Below are positions 19,226 to 28,563 of a stretch of 33,667 nucleotides of DNA, piece by piece. The stretch spans positions 221,531 to 255,197 of the forward strand of contig SAXG01000070.1 of assembly GCA_012932865.1 (NCBI GenBank), given 5' to 3'. Source of the DNA: Amylostereum areolatum. Its lineage: Eukaryota; Basidiomycota; Agaricomycetes; Russulales; Stereaceae. Below the pieces are notes generated by a model, which was not told the origin of the DNA, searched no databases, and was given only the letters and a program-made list of their open reading frames with translations. Within the stretch, counting starts at the first letter, position 1, and each line of letters begins with the position of its first letter. A program made the position numbers and the translations under genes.

Positions 19226-19885
19226 ATGATTCTAAAAAACAAATTTTATTTTGCTATTCCTTAGTCTAGAAATATTAATACTAAAGCTAGAGTGTTATTA
19301 CCTGATATACTACAACCTTACATATTAAAAAGTTGTTTCAATAATTTATACCTTCGGGCATGGGATCAACCTAATAACGTAACAGAAAGTTCAAATTCAT
19401 TAACAGAAGGTTTAGATAATATTAATAAAGTACCTGTGGATCATATACCTTCTTCCGATCAAATAACTTACTTTAAACAAAGTATAGATCAAAGTATAGA
19501 TTATATGGACAAAATAGAACAAATTTTTAATAAAATTATTGATAAAACAAATAAATTTGTTGATAGTAATGATTTATTTTCTGTTTTTTCTTCTATTTAT
19601 CAGGATTTTTTAACTTATTTAAATTCTCTAACTTTTGTAGAAGTATCTGCGCTTTGTCATATTATAATTCTTATTACAATCATAATAAGTACTATTAATA
19701 TAATATTTATTTTTTATAGTGATTTATTTATAAATTCTTTAAAATTAGAAAAATATCCTAAAATATATTATTTTATCTCTTTAAGAAAACAATTTCAACA
19801 ATTCTATTTATTATTAAATGTAAGTTATATTATTATTATTTCTTTATCTTTAATCTTTATTGACTTACAAGTTATTAAATTTTAA
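19226..19885 (+). pseudogene. orf197: plasmid-type membrane protein, possibly with a broken N-terminus
   Basis: An ATG at 19226 opens a frame with a TAG 12 codons on (19262). The same frame then runs to 19885; the first alternative start is GTG at 19292, giving 197 residues. Sequence before the GTG (NINTKAR) and after it (VLLPDILQPYILK, then LYLRAWDQPNN) aligns with the minus-strand pseudogene at 22511-23620 (KVTAKVVLP, LYLSWVDQPN), so the natural protein began upstream and the TAG is a disruption unless GTG is used. Residues 30-110 are polar and possibly coiled (YFKQSIDQSIDYMDKIEQIF). Two hydrophobic segments follow at about 118-145 and 172-192, with a basic loop (LEKYPKIYYFISLRKQFQQ). Such loops recur in fungal mitochondrial plasmid ORFs. 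Function is unknown. Confidence 0.6.
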
Positions 19886-19979
19886 TACAAATAAATAATA
19901 AATTTAAATTTTGTATAGTAGTATATGCCTAACAACTTAATACCTTTATTTTTATCCCATCACCAACCTCTTAAATTAA

Positions 19980-21912
19980 TGATTTAAAATATTTATATTT
20001 CAATATAGTTTCTCTAAAAATGATTTAGATAAACTTATAGATGTATTAAAATTATTTATAGATTTAAAAAGTAATGATTATGAATCATCAACACCAATTG
20101 CTATAATATTTACATATCATATTATTAATGATCTTAATGCAAATAAATTAAAAATTAAATTTACTCTACCAAATGATAAAATAAAAACTAAAACTAACAT
20201 TTCTATATTTTATAGTTATACTTTACCTTTAAATTGTGATTTTACTAAATGAGGTAAAATTATTAATCAACATGCTAATAATTATATTATTAATAAAAAA
20301 GATAGTAATTTACAGTATGTAATAAGAAAATATAAAACATATCAAATAATAAAACTTATGAAAATGGATGAAATATTATTATAATTTAAAGAGATTTTTG
20401 GTTCTGATAATTTAAATTTTACTAGAATTTTTCTAAAAAATAATGATACATATATAATTGAGAATGGTAATATTACCTTTAAAGAAATAACTAGAAAAAC
20501 AGGATATATTGATATTACAAAACCTGCAAATAAATTAATTAATAAATATATTACATTAGATATTGAAACTAGAACTTTAGATAATCAAGTTATACCTTAT
20601 TGTATCAGTTTATTTGATGGTACTATTAGTTGAAGTTATTATTTCACTGATTTTAAAAATAGTGATTTAATGTTACAAGGCGGCGCTGCTGCAATAAAAA
20701 GTATTTGTATTAGTAAATATAATAATTATTTAGTTTATGCCCATAATTTAAGTTCTTTTGATGGTATATTCTTATTAAGAAATATAGTCAGTATAGGTTC
20801 ATTGGATCCAATAATTAGAGATTCTAAAATGATTCAATTAGTATTAAATTTTCCATTAAATAAAAATGGTAAAGTAATATTTAGAGATTCTTTATTATTA
20901 TTACCTGGATCACTAAGAAAATTAGCAAAATCTGTTGGTGTAATTAATAAATCTTGATTCCCTTATAATTTTGTTAATAATATTAATATTCCTTTAAATT
21001 TTATAGGAACTAAACCTGACATTAAACTTTGAGATAATATTCCACAAGATATTTATGATTCAATACCACTAGAAAACTGAAATTTCAGATTAGAAACAAT
21101 AAAATATTGTGAACAAGATTGTATTACACTTTATAATATTTTAACTAAATTTAATTATTTAATTTTTGATAAATTTAATGTTAATATTAATAGATACCCT
21201 ACTTTACCTTCTTTAGCTGTTGGAATATTCAGAACTAATTTTTTAATTAAAAATACTATACCAAAATTTAGCGGTCAAATATTTAACGATATTAAAGAAT
21301 CTTTTACTGGAGGTCATACTGATATGTATATCCCACATGGTTAAAATTTAAGATAATATGATGTAAATTCACTTTATCCTACAGTAATGTGTAATAATGA
21401 CATGCCTGTTGGACCTATTAAATACTTTGTCCTTCGGGGAAGGAGATATTTTAAATAGAATTAAAGATCCATTTGGATTTTTCTACTGTGAAATTGAAAC
21501 TCCTAAAGATATGGATAGACCTGTTTTACAAACTAAAGTTCAAACTCCAAATGGTTTAAGAACTATGGCACCTTTAGGTAGTTGAAATGATTGATTATTT
21601 TCAGAAGAATTATTTGAATATATTCAATATGGTTACACCTTTAAAATAATTAAAGGTTATACCTTTGGTAAAGCTAATTTATTTAAATCTTATATTAATA
21701 CATTATATTTAATTAAACAAAATACTCCTAAAAGCGATCCTATGTATCTTATTTCTAAATTATTAATGAACAGTTTATTCGGTAGATTTGGTATGAATCC
21801 AGTTTTACCTAGTCATGTAATAATTCAAAATCAATTTTTAAGTAATTTTGATGGTCTTTTTTTACTTAGAAATATAGTCAGTATAGGTTCAATGGAACCT
21901 ACAAAACTTTAA
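19980..21912 (+). pseudogene. dpo: Family-B DNA polymerase of linear-plasmid type, broken
   Basis: Protein-primed family-B polymerase. The exonuclease motifs are present: LDIET (20555), HNLSSFDG (20742) and YCEQDCITLY (21104). Of the polymerase motifs, DVNSLYP (21357) and KLLMNSLFGRFG (21758) are present, but the YxDTD-type motif C and the C-terminus are missing. The frame is broken by TAA at 20382, 21342 and 21354 and by a shift near 21430, where a TCCTTCGGGG element of about 10 bases interrupts the codons between KYF and EGDIL. The open frame also lacks an N-terminal ATG. The last 60 bases (21841-21900) are not the expected continuation but repeat an internal segment (20751-20810). Such genes come from Kalilo-like mitochondrial plasmids integrated in mtDNA; this copy cannot make active enzyme. 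Confidence 0.9.
21841..21900 (+). repeat. Repeat of an internal dpo segment
   Basis: It matches 20751-20810, sharing for example AATATAGTCAGTATAGGTTC; both encode FDG(I/L)FLLRNIVSIGS. It forms the truncated end of the dpo pseudogene. Confidence 0.85.
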
Positions 21913-22112
21913 GTAAATTAATAAATAAATGTAAAAGAAACAAATTATTATTAAAAATACTAAATTATAAAATTATAAATTATTATAAAATTATAAGATA
22001 TAACATAAAAATTGTTATAATAAATTTTTAAATATAAAAGGAATTAAGAAATTAAGAAATTAATTAATTAAGAAATTAATAAAATTAAAGATAAATTAAA
22101 GAAAGAAAGAAA

Positions 22113-22184
22113 GCGAGTATAGTTAAGTTGGTATAGCCTCTACCTTCCAAGTAGATATCATCAGTTCGAATCTGATTACTAGTA
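22113..22184 (+). tRNA. trnG: tRNA-Gly(UCC)
   Basis: Anticodon stem TCTAC/GTAGA with loop CTTCCAA (UCC). The T-arm is ATCAGTTCGAATCTGAT. The acceptor GCGAGTA/TACTAGT has one G-A mismatch at position 3. Confidence 0.85.
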
Positions 22185-22226
22185 TAAAAATATTCAAATA
22201 AAATAAATATTTTTTTATTATTTTTT

Positions 22227-22256
22227 CCCGCTCCTACCTTTAGGGTGGAAGGAACA
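22227..22256 (+). repeat. GC element, family C
   Basis: CTCCTACCTTTAGGGTGGAA followed by GGAA, between trnG and trnE. It matches the copies at 16994 and 17181. Confidence 0.6.
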
Positions 22257-22284
22257 CAAATTTAGTAACTAATATTTTAATTAA

Positions 22285-22354
22285 GGTCTTTTAGTATAAT
22301 GGTCGTACAGTTATCCTTCAGTAATTAGCATCAGTTCAATTCTGATAAAGATCA
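22285..22354 (+). tRNA. trnE: tRNA-Glu(UUC), irregular anticodon arm
   Basis: Acceptor GGTCTTT/AAAGATC, D-stem GTAT/GTAC and T-arm ATCAGTTCAATTCTGAT are regular, and the body looks like fungal trnE. The anticodon arm AGTTATCCTTCAGTAATT does not give a 7-base loop (6 or 8 depending on the stem), and U33 is replaced by C. The total of 70 bases is short. A base error or deletion in the loop is likely; UUC is the best reading. Confidence 0.65.
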
Positions 22355-22465
22355 TTTTAAAAATATAGCCTATTTTATCAAAAAACAAATAAAACAAAAA
22401 AAATAAACAAAAAAGAGAGATAATTTTTATTTTTAGGGCTGGATATTCAAAACATCCAAATTTAG

Positions 22466-22496
22466 AATTACGATCAATAAGACTTGAACTGATACA
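22466..22496 (-). pseudogene. tRNA 3'-half remnant
   Basis: On the minus strand it has a T-arm-like GTATCAGTTCAAGTCTTAT and acceptor-like TGATCGTA. It matches the remnant at 17134 and shares upstream ACATCCAAATTT with it. No 5' half is found. Confidence 0.45.
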
Positions 22497-22510
22497 GGGG
22501 ATAAATTATA

Positions 22511-23620
22511 TTAATCTATAGGGTAATTTACCATAGGGTAAAATTTATCTTCACTGAATTTATTTAATTTTTCAATAGCTTTAAGAAGTTTTGTATTACT
22601 ATCTTCTATTTTTGAAGCTGTATTAGCTAAATTAGATGTTGAAGATGATGCTTCACTAATTAAACCATCAAATTGTTTTTGAAGAATATCATCATTAATA
22701 GGTGGTAAAGAACTTTTAACATTAGTTGGAGTAATAGAACCTGCACTAGACACAGGGGAATTATGTATAGGTACCAGATTTACAGTATTAAATATTGTAT
22801 CAGGAGTTGGATTAACAGGTGGTTGAGGTCGAAAATAGTTATTAATATCAGTAGAATAATAATATAATATAGCACCACCAGCTATAAATAATAAAGCATA
22901 ATAAATTTCTTTATTATAATAAAATGGATTATTCTTAGTTGGAATATTATTAGTTGGAATATTATTAGATGTATTAGGATCTATAACTATAACTTCCTTT
23001 TCTATAACTACATTTTCTATAATATCAGGTAATTTAGATGGGGATTTATTAAATAAAATATTATAAATCATATCTAATTTATTTCTAAGATTTAATATAG
23101 TTACAGTAATATCATTATATAAATTAATATAATAATAATAAAATAAAGAATATAAACTTTGTATATCATAATTATAATATATTAAACTTCAACCTATTAA
23201 AATTGTTCTTAAATATTTAATATAACTTAATATTTTTCATATTAGAGCTAATCTTTTAAAAATAAAATTTTACACAGGTAATATAAATAAATATTTTAAT
23301 AATTTTTGTATTATAGGATATTTACTTAGTAATAGAAATCAGATGCTTTCTAAGAATTTTAGAATAGCAATAATTAAACCTTTAGCTCATCATTTCAACC
23401 AAAAGAAATTTTCTTTAATTGAATTAGGCTGATCTACTCAAGAAAGATATAATTTATTAATTTGATCTTGTATAAAAATAGAGTGAATATTTTAAGGTAA
23501 AAGATTAGTTGTTACTTTATACCTCCGGGCAGGTAACACAACTTTAGCTGTAACTTTAGAACTAATAAATCTGTAGTAAGAATTTGTAAATAAAATTTTG
23601 TTTGTTTTTGTTTTTGTCAT
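22511..23620 (-). pseudogene. Plasmid-type membrane protein related to orf197, disrupted
   Basis: On the minus strand an ATG at 23620 begins a single frame of 370 codons ending at 22511, interrupted by TAA at codons 43 and 117 and using TGA as Trp six times. The first 60 residues parallel orf197: a K-V-T-A-K-V-V-L-P block and LYLSWVDQPN. Then come hydrophobic segments around codons 72-110 and 130-160 and one more (YYALLFIAGGAILYYYS). A Pro/Ser/Thr/Asn-rich C-terminal domain ends with a possible coiled coil (ANTASKIEDSNTKLLKAIEK). A family-A GC cluster (23519-23532) is embedded in frame and encodes PARR just after VVLP. The uninterrupted downstream part from an internal ATG (23071) is 186 codons. 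It is the longest feature on the minus strand here. Function is unknown. Confidence 0.65.
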
Positions 23621-23854
23621 TTTGTTTTTTAAAGAGGTCTCTAGGATTAATTTCGTGAGCTGCCTAGTTATACATTTGGATTTAACAGCAGCCCGTAGGT
23701 ATGAGATAAAAGTAAACTTATATTATCAAAAGGATATTATAAGTACACATTTTGCCCGAAGGTCTTTATCTTACTCATATATTTTAATATGATTGGGGAA
23801 ACATAAAAGTGCAAACATGTTTAATACTTTATACTAATTTCGTATAAGTTTTAT
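23621..23854. other. Non-coding spacer with GC clusters
   Basis: Family-A-like islands at 23689-23702 (AGCCCGTAGGTATG) and 23751-23764 (TTTGCCCGAAGGTC). 23826-23852 is the reverse complement of 29740-29766, a hairpin following trnS(gcu). Confidence 0.5.
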
Positions 23855-23931
23855 GAAATAGTGATGATTCGAACATCTAAATAATTTTAATTATATTAAC
23901 CATTTAAAAAACTATTTATTTCTCTAATAGA
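23855..23931 (-). pseudogene. Degenerate tRNA-like sequence
   Basis: On the minus strand it has a T-arm-like GATGTTCGAATCATC followed by acceptor CTATTTC, which nearly pairs with an upstream GAAATAA or TAAATAG. The D and anticodon regions are nearly pure A/T and do not give a clear anticodon arm. The 3' end is followed by the same 27-base hairpin that follows trnS(gcu). Confidence 0.4.
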
Positions 23932-24083
23932 AAATATTAAAAATAAAAGAGATAATAAAATTTAAAATCTGTATTACTTTCATTTAAAAATTATATCTAA
24001 TAAAGAGCTATGGAATATAATAATTTATAATTAATTATTAATATTGATAATTCTCTTATTTAATACATTAAATTTATAATTTA

Positions 24084-24157
24084 AAGAGTGTAGTATCAAT
24101 CGGTTAGTATGGCGATCTTCAAAATCATCGGAAGGTGTTCGAATCACCTCGCTCTTG
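24084..24157 (+). tRNA. trnW: tRNA-Trp(UCA)
   Basis: Acceptor AAGAGTG/CGCTCTT, anticodon loop CTTCAAA (UCA) and T-arm AGGTGTTCGAATCACCT. The UCA anticodon reads both UGA and UGG, as required by the TGA codons here. The anticodon stem GCGAT/ATCAT has a C-A mismatch. A second copy with another anticodon is at 26783. Confidence 0.9.
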
Positions 24158-24264
24158 CAATAAAATAATTAATAAAAACTTTATTTAATTAATAATAAAT
24201 ATTTGTTTATTTAGTTATTTAACAAGTTTTTAAATATATTAAAAAATAAATTAAATTTAAAATA

Positions 24265-24338
24265 AAGACTGTAGCATAATTGGTTAATGCAGTTCGCTCA
24301 TAATGGATATTATAAGGGTTCAAGTCCCTTCGGTCTTA
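24265..24338 (+). tRNA. trnM: tRNA-Met(CAU)
   Basis: Acceptor AAGACTG/CGGTCTT, anticodon loop CTCATAA (CAU) and T-arm AGGGTTCAAGTCCCT. One of two CAU tRNAs in the window; initiator and elongator roles are not assigned. Confidence 0.88.
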
Positions 24339-24365
24339 TAAAAACAAAATATATACAAATATACA

Positions 24366-24453
24366 GGGTACTTGGTCGAGTCTGGTTTAAAACGCTCGTT
24401 TTGAAAACGAGTACTTCTTCAAAAAGTCGTGAGTTCAAATCTCACAGTGCCCG
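24366..24453 (+). tRNA. trnS: tRNA-Ser(UGA)
   Basis: Acceptor GGGTACT/AGTGCCC, anticodon stem CTCGT/ACGAG with loop TTTGAAA (UGA), a long variable arm, and T-arm TGAGTTCAAATCTCA. Confidence 0.92.
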
Positions 24454-24632
24454 AATCACCCCTCTAATAAAAACAATACAATTTTATTTTATTTATTATA
24501 TAAAAATTAAAATAAATAATTATAAGCCCTTAAAGGCCTAAATAACCCAAATAAAATTAGTAAAATTAGCTTAAAATTCCGACTTATTTTTTAAAATAAG
24601 AGTAAAGCTTACTATATAAGCTTATAAACAAA

Positions 24633-26090
24633 ATGATCACCTTATTATTACTAATTCCTTTAATAGGATCTTTAATTATCTCTATAATACCCGAAAATTC
24701 TCAAAATAATAAAAACAAAATAAAAAAAATAGCTTTAACAACATCTATAATAAATTTTATAATTAGTATCTATTTATGAATAGAATTTGATTCAAGTACT
24801 ACACAATTTCAATTTGTATATGAATTTGATCAATTAAAATTTTGTCATTTTAATTTAGGAATAGATGGTATTTCTCTTTATTTTGTATTATTAACAACAT
24901 TTGTAACACCTGTTGCTTTATTATCAAATTATAATAATATAAATAATAATTTAAAATATTTTTTAATTTCTTTTTTACTATTAGAAACCTTACAAATAGG
25001 TGTTTTTGTGGTATTAGATTTATTTTTATTTTATATTTTTTTTGAAAGTGTTTTACCTATATTATTTTTAATAATAATTATTTATGGATCAGGAGAAGCT
25101 AGAATAAGATCCGCCTTATTATTTTTCTTATATACTTTAGCAGGATCTTTATTTATGTTATTAGCAGTACTTCAAATATATAATTATGTAGGTTCTACTG
25201 ATTTTCAATTAATTTCTTTATCTGAAATTAGTTTAGAAAGTCAAAAAATTTTATGGTTAGCTTTTTTCTTAGCATTAGCTATTAAAACTCCTTTATTACC
25301 TGTGCATATGTGATTACCTAGAGCTCATAGTGATGGACCCTTAGCTGCCTCTATCTTACTAGCAGCCACAATATTAAAATTTGCAACATATGGTTATCTT
25401 AGAATATTAATAAATTTATTACCAGATGCTACTAATTATTTTAGTCCTTTAGTTCAAACTATTGCTATTATTTCTTTAATTTATAGTTCTTTTGCGACTA
25501 TTATTCAACAAGATACTAAAGCTTTAATTGCTTATTCTAGTATTGCACATATGTCTGTAGTAGTTTTAGGTCTTTTCTCTAATACTATCCAAGGTATTGA
25601 AGGTGCTATTTTATTATCTTTAGGTCATGGTTTTGTTAGTCCTGCTTTATTTATTTGTGTAGGAGGTGTTATATACGATAGAGCTCATACTAGACTTATA
25701 CCTTATTTAAGAGGTTTAGCTACATATATGCCTGTATTCACTATATTATTCTTTATGTTTACTTTAGCTAATACTGGAATTCCTTTAACTTTAAATTTCC
25801 TAGGAGAACAATTATCTTTAATTGGAATATGAGAAAGAAGTCCTATAATATCAGTATTAGGTGCCACAGGTATTGTTTTAAGTGCTTGTTATTCTATTTA
25901 TTTATATAATAGAATATCTTATGGTGTTTATTCACCTCACCTTAAACCATTTAAAGATATTAGTAGAAGAGAATTTAATTTATTAATAGCTTTATTAATA
26001 CCTACTGTGCTTTTAGGTATATTCCCTAATGTTATTTTAGATTCTTTACATATAAGTGTTTCTACATTATTATATGATTTTAATATTTAA
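24633..26090 (+). CDS. nad4: NADH dehydrogenase subunit 4
   Basis: The 485-residue frame (TGA as Trp) is full length for Nad4, a proton-pumping membrane subunit of complex I. Landmarks are LGIDGISLYFVLLTTF near residue 75, FYIFFESVLPILFLI near 131, IKTPLLPVHMWLPRAHSDGP near 220 and the SSIAHMSVVVLGLFS region near 302, followed by LGHGFVSPALF. The ATG at 24633 gives a normal hydrophobic N-terminus (MITLLLLIPLIGSLIISI). It is intact and intronless. It follows a tRNA cluster by about 180 bases, so its mRNA may be released by tRNA processing. Confidence 0.97.
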
Positions 26091-26188
26091 ATTTTTATCC
26101 CCTATATCTTTTTTTATTAATATTTACAATTTATAAACATAATTTATAATTAAATAAACATAACCATTATTTTTTATAAATATTTATT

Positions 26189-26756
26189 ATGTTGAAATTT
26201 AGATTCGAAGATAATTCAATTAAGTTAATAAGTTATTTACAAACAGTAACTAAAAATGATTTAAATGAATTATTTAACATTTTTAATGGTTATTTATAAC
26301 TAAATTGTCCCGGTACATAATTTAATGTAATTCCTAAATTTAATTATCAACTATTTAATGAGATAATACCAGCTTTTATAGGATGATATACTGAGATGTT
26401 TATTACTTAAGATCTTAACTTAACAAAAATTTGATGTTAATTTACTTTATCTTTTTGTAATGTTTTATAGATAGATGTTATTGACTCCTGTTAAATCTGT
26501 TGTCCTTCGGTAAAGTAAAAATATTTATATAAAAATGCGTTTGGTATATTCTATTGTGAAATAATTACTCCACAAATTATGGATAGACCAGTATTAAAAA
26601 CTAAAGTTAATACTTACAGTGGTTTAATAACAGTTGCTCCTTTATGTAATAAAAATTAAAGAATCTTTTAAGAAGAAATTAAAGAATATATTAAATATGG
26701 TTATAATTTTAAAAGGTTAAACATTTGGTAGAAAAAATTTATTTATAACTAATTAA
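26189..26756 (+). pseudogene. Second dpo remnant (family-B DNA polymerase)
   Basis: Scattered pieces align with the first dpo: an N-terminal VTKNDLNELFNIFNGYL, a GWYTEMFIT matching GGHTDMYIP, a VNLLYLFVM matching the SLYP motif, and a clear NAFGIFYCEIITPQIMDRP block. They are linked by stops and shifts and internal parts are missing. A TGTCCTTCGG element sits at the same place, relative to the following FYCE block, as in the first copy (26502 and 21428). It is thus a shorter, older duplicate of the same plasmid gene. It ends just before the duplicated trnW. Confidence 0.75.
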
Positions 26757-26782
26757 TCCCTTAGCGCTAAATTTATAATTTA

Positions 26783-26856
26783 AAGAGTGTAGTATCAATC
26801 GGTTAGTATAATGATCTCCAAAATCATCGGAAGGTGTTCGAATCACCTCGCTCTTG
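26783..26856 (+). tRNA. trnW: tRNA-Trp(CCA), duplicated copy with altered anticodon
   Basis: Together with flanks (26768-26870) it matches 24069-24171 at all but about four positions, all in the anticodon arm. The loop is CTCCAAA (CCA), and the stem ATGAT/ATCAT is perfectly paired, unlike the UCA copy. As DNA it could read only UGG, unless C34 is modified or edited. It lies directly after a dpo remnant. Confidence 0.85.
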
Positions 26857-27304
26857 CAATAAAATAATTATTAATTCTTTATTTATTATTTATTCTTAAC
26901 TCTAAATACTTAATATAAAGGAGGCATTACATTTTACGTTATTCTAAAAACTTAAAATTTATAATTAAATTATAAAAAAATAATTAGATAAAGCATAAAT
27001 AAAAAAGAATTAAAAGTTTAAAAAACAGTCTGTAAGCGTATAAGGATATTATATTAAAATAAAACAACAAATTTTAACTTTAAAGCTAAAATATAAGTAA
27101 TATTTTTTATATTTAAATTGTAAAAATATAAAAGGGATTATATTTATCAATGTTTATAATTGTTAAAAAAATTATTATTTTAAGATATAGAAATTTATCT
27201 TATTAAAAATAATAACAAAATTATGTTTATTTAATTCTTTATTAAGTAAAAATTAATTAAAAAATACTTTAATAATAAAAAGTTTAGGTTATTATCTCTT
27301 GTCG
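26857..27304. other. trnW-atp6 spacer
   Basis: AT-rich, no gene. The motif AATATAAAGGAGG at 26909 followed by TTTTACGTTA and AAAGCATAAA repeats the order seen near 12340. Confidence 0.45.
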
Positions 27305-27360
27305 CGGTACAAAATTATAATACAAATTTAAGAAACAAAAATAATAAATAGAATCAACAA
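27305..27360 (+). promoter_or_regulatory. atp6 5' leader (shared blocks)
   Basis: CGGTACAAAAT followed by a 29-base block starting AATTATAATACAAATTTAAG ends ~20 bases before the atp6 ATG. Both blocks are copied at 17856-17949. They probably belong to the atp6 mRNA leader. Confidence 0.5.
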
Positions 27361-28140
27361 ATGTTAGTAAATTCTAATTTATCAAATTTATATATAAATT
27401 CACCATTAGAACAATTTGAAGTAACAAATTTAATAAGCATAAATGCACCAATATTTGGTTATTTAAATTTAACCTTAAGTAATTTAGGATTATATTCTTT
27501 ATTAGTATTAATTTTAATAATAGGAATACATTATATGGGTGATAATGATAGTAAATTAATACCATCAAAATGATCTATAGCTTTAGAAAGTATTTTTACT
27601 ACAATAAACACTATGGTTAGAGAACAATTAGGTAAAGAAATTTATTTACCATTTATTTATTCTTTATTTTTTTTCATATTAATAGCGAATTTATTAGGTA
27701 ATATACCTTATTCATATACAATAACTACATCTGTAATAGTAACTATTGGTTTATCCTTTACTATTCTTACAGGAGTGACAATTTTAGGATTGTATATACA
27801 TAAATTACATTTCTTTTCATATTTTGTTCCATCTGGTACACCTTTAGCTTTAGTTCCTTTATTAGTTTTAATTGAAACAGTATCTTATTTAGCTAGAGCT
27901 TTATCATTAGGAATCCGATTATTTGCAAATATGTGTGCAGGACATACCTTACTAAAAATTTTATCTACTTTCTTATATCAAATGTTTAATAGTAGTATAA
28001 TTATTGCTATATTTACTTTAATACCATTTACTTTATTTGTAGCATTATGTGGATTAGAAATAGCAGTATCTATTATTCAAGCTTATGTATTTACATTATT
28101 AACAATTTCATATATTAAAGATGCTATTTATTTACACTAG
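27361..28140 (+). CDS. atp6: ATP synthase subunit 6 (F0 a subunit)
   Basis: The 259-residue protein forms the proton half-channels of F0. The N-terminus includes INSPLEQFEV, the conserved start region of mature fungal Atp6. The essential Arg lies in SLGIRLFANMCAGHTLL near residue 182, and the C-terminal helix carries the conserved Glu/Gln in GLEIAVSIIQAYVFTLL near 227-243. One TGA is read as Trp (27571). It is intact and intronless. Its leader appears partly duplicated 9.4 kb upstream. Confidence 0.97.
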
Positions 28141-28563
28141 AATCTTCGTAGCTAAACCTTCGTAGAAAAGTGTTTAATTTATTCTTTATTAATTAAATAA
28201 CAAATAATACAGAAACCTGTTAAAAGGAGAATATTAAAATCAATAAAAAAAGTATAACAAATATAAAACACATCCCCTATTTTGTTAAGATCTTAAGTAA
28301 TAATTTTAAATTTGTACCATCAATAAAAAAGCGTAGTACTATTCTTTCTCCTCAATATTTTTAGATTTTTAAATATTTAATTATTAGTCATCTTTTTTAT
28401 CCTATTAAATTTTTGCCCGAAGGTAGATTATTATACCCTCCTTCAAGAATGATGGTAGGAGGTTATTAGTTCAGCAAAAAATTAAAATAATAATAATAAA
28501 AATAAACTTTATTTCCTATTAAAATGTTACCTTTAAATAACAACAACAATACAAAAATATACA
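28141..28563. other. atp6-trnD spacer
   Basis: No gene. It contains a family-A cluster (28411, TTTTGCCCGAAGGTAGATTA) directly followed by a family-B hairpin at 28434-28464. Confidence 0.5.
28411..28464 (+). repeat. GC clusters, family A then family B
   Basis: TTTTGCCCGAAGGTAGATTA is followed within a few bases by CCCTCCTTCAAGAATGATGG and TAGGAGG, the only place where the two families abut. Confidence 0.65.

Noticed and set aside
22064..22112. Short repeats (AAGAAATTAA, GAAA units) as a CRISPR or origin
   Set aside because: Simple slippage repeats without spacers or symmetric structure.
24287..24541. 84-codon plus-strand frame
   Set aside because: It lies over trnM and trnS.
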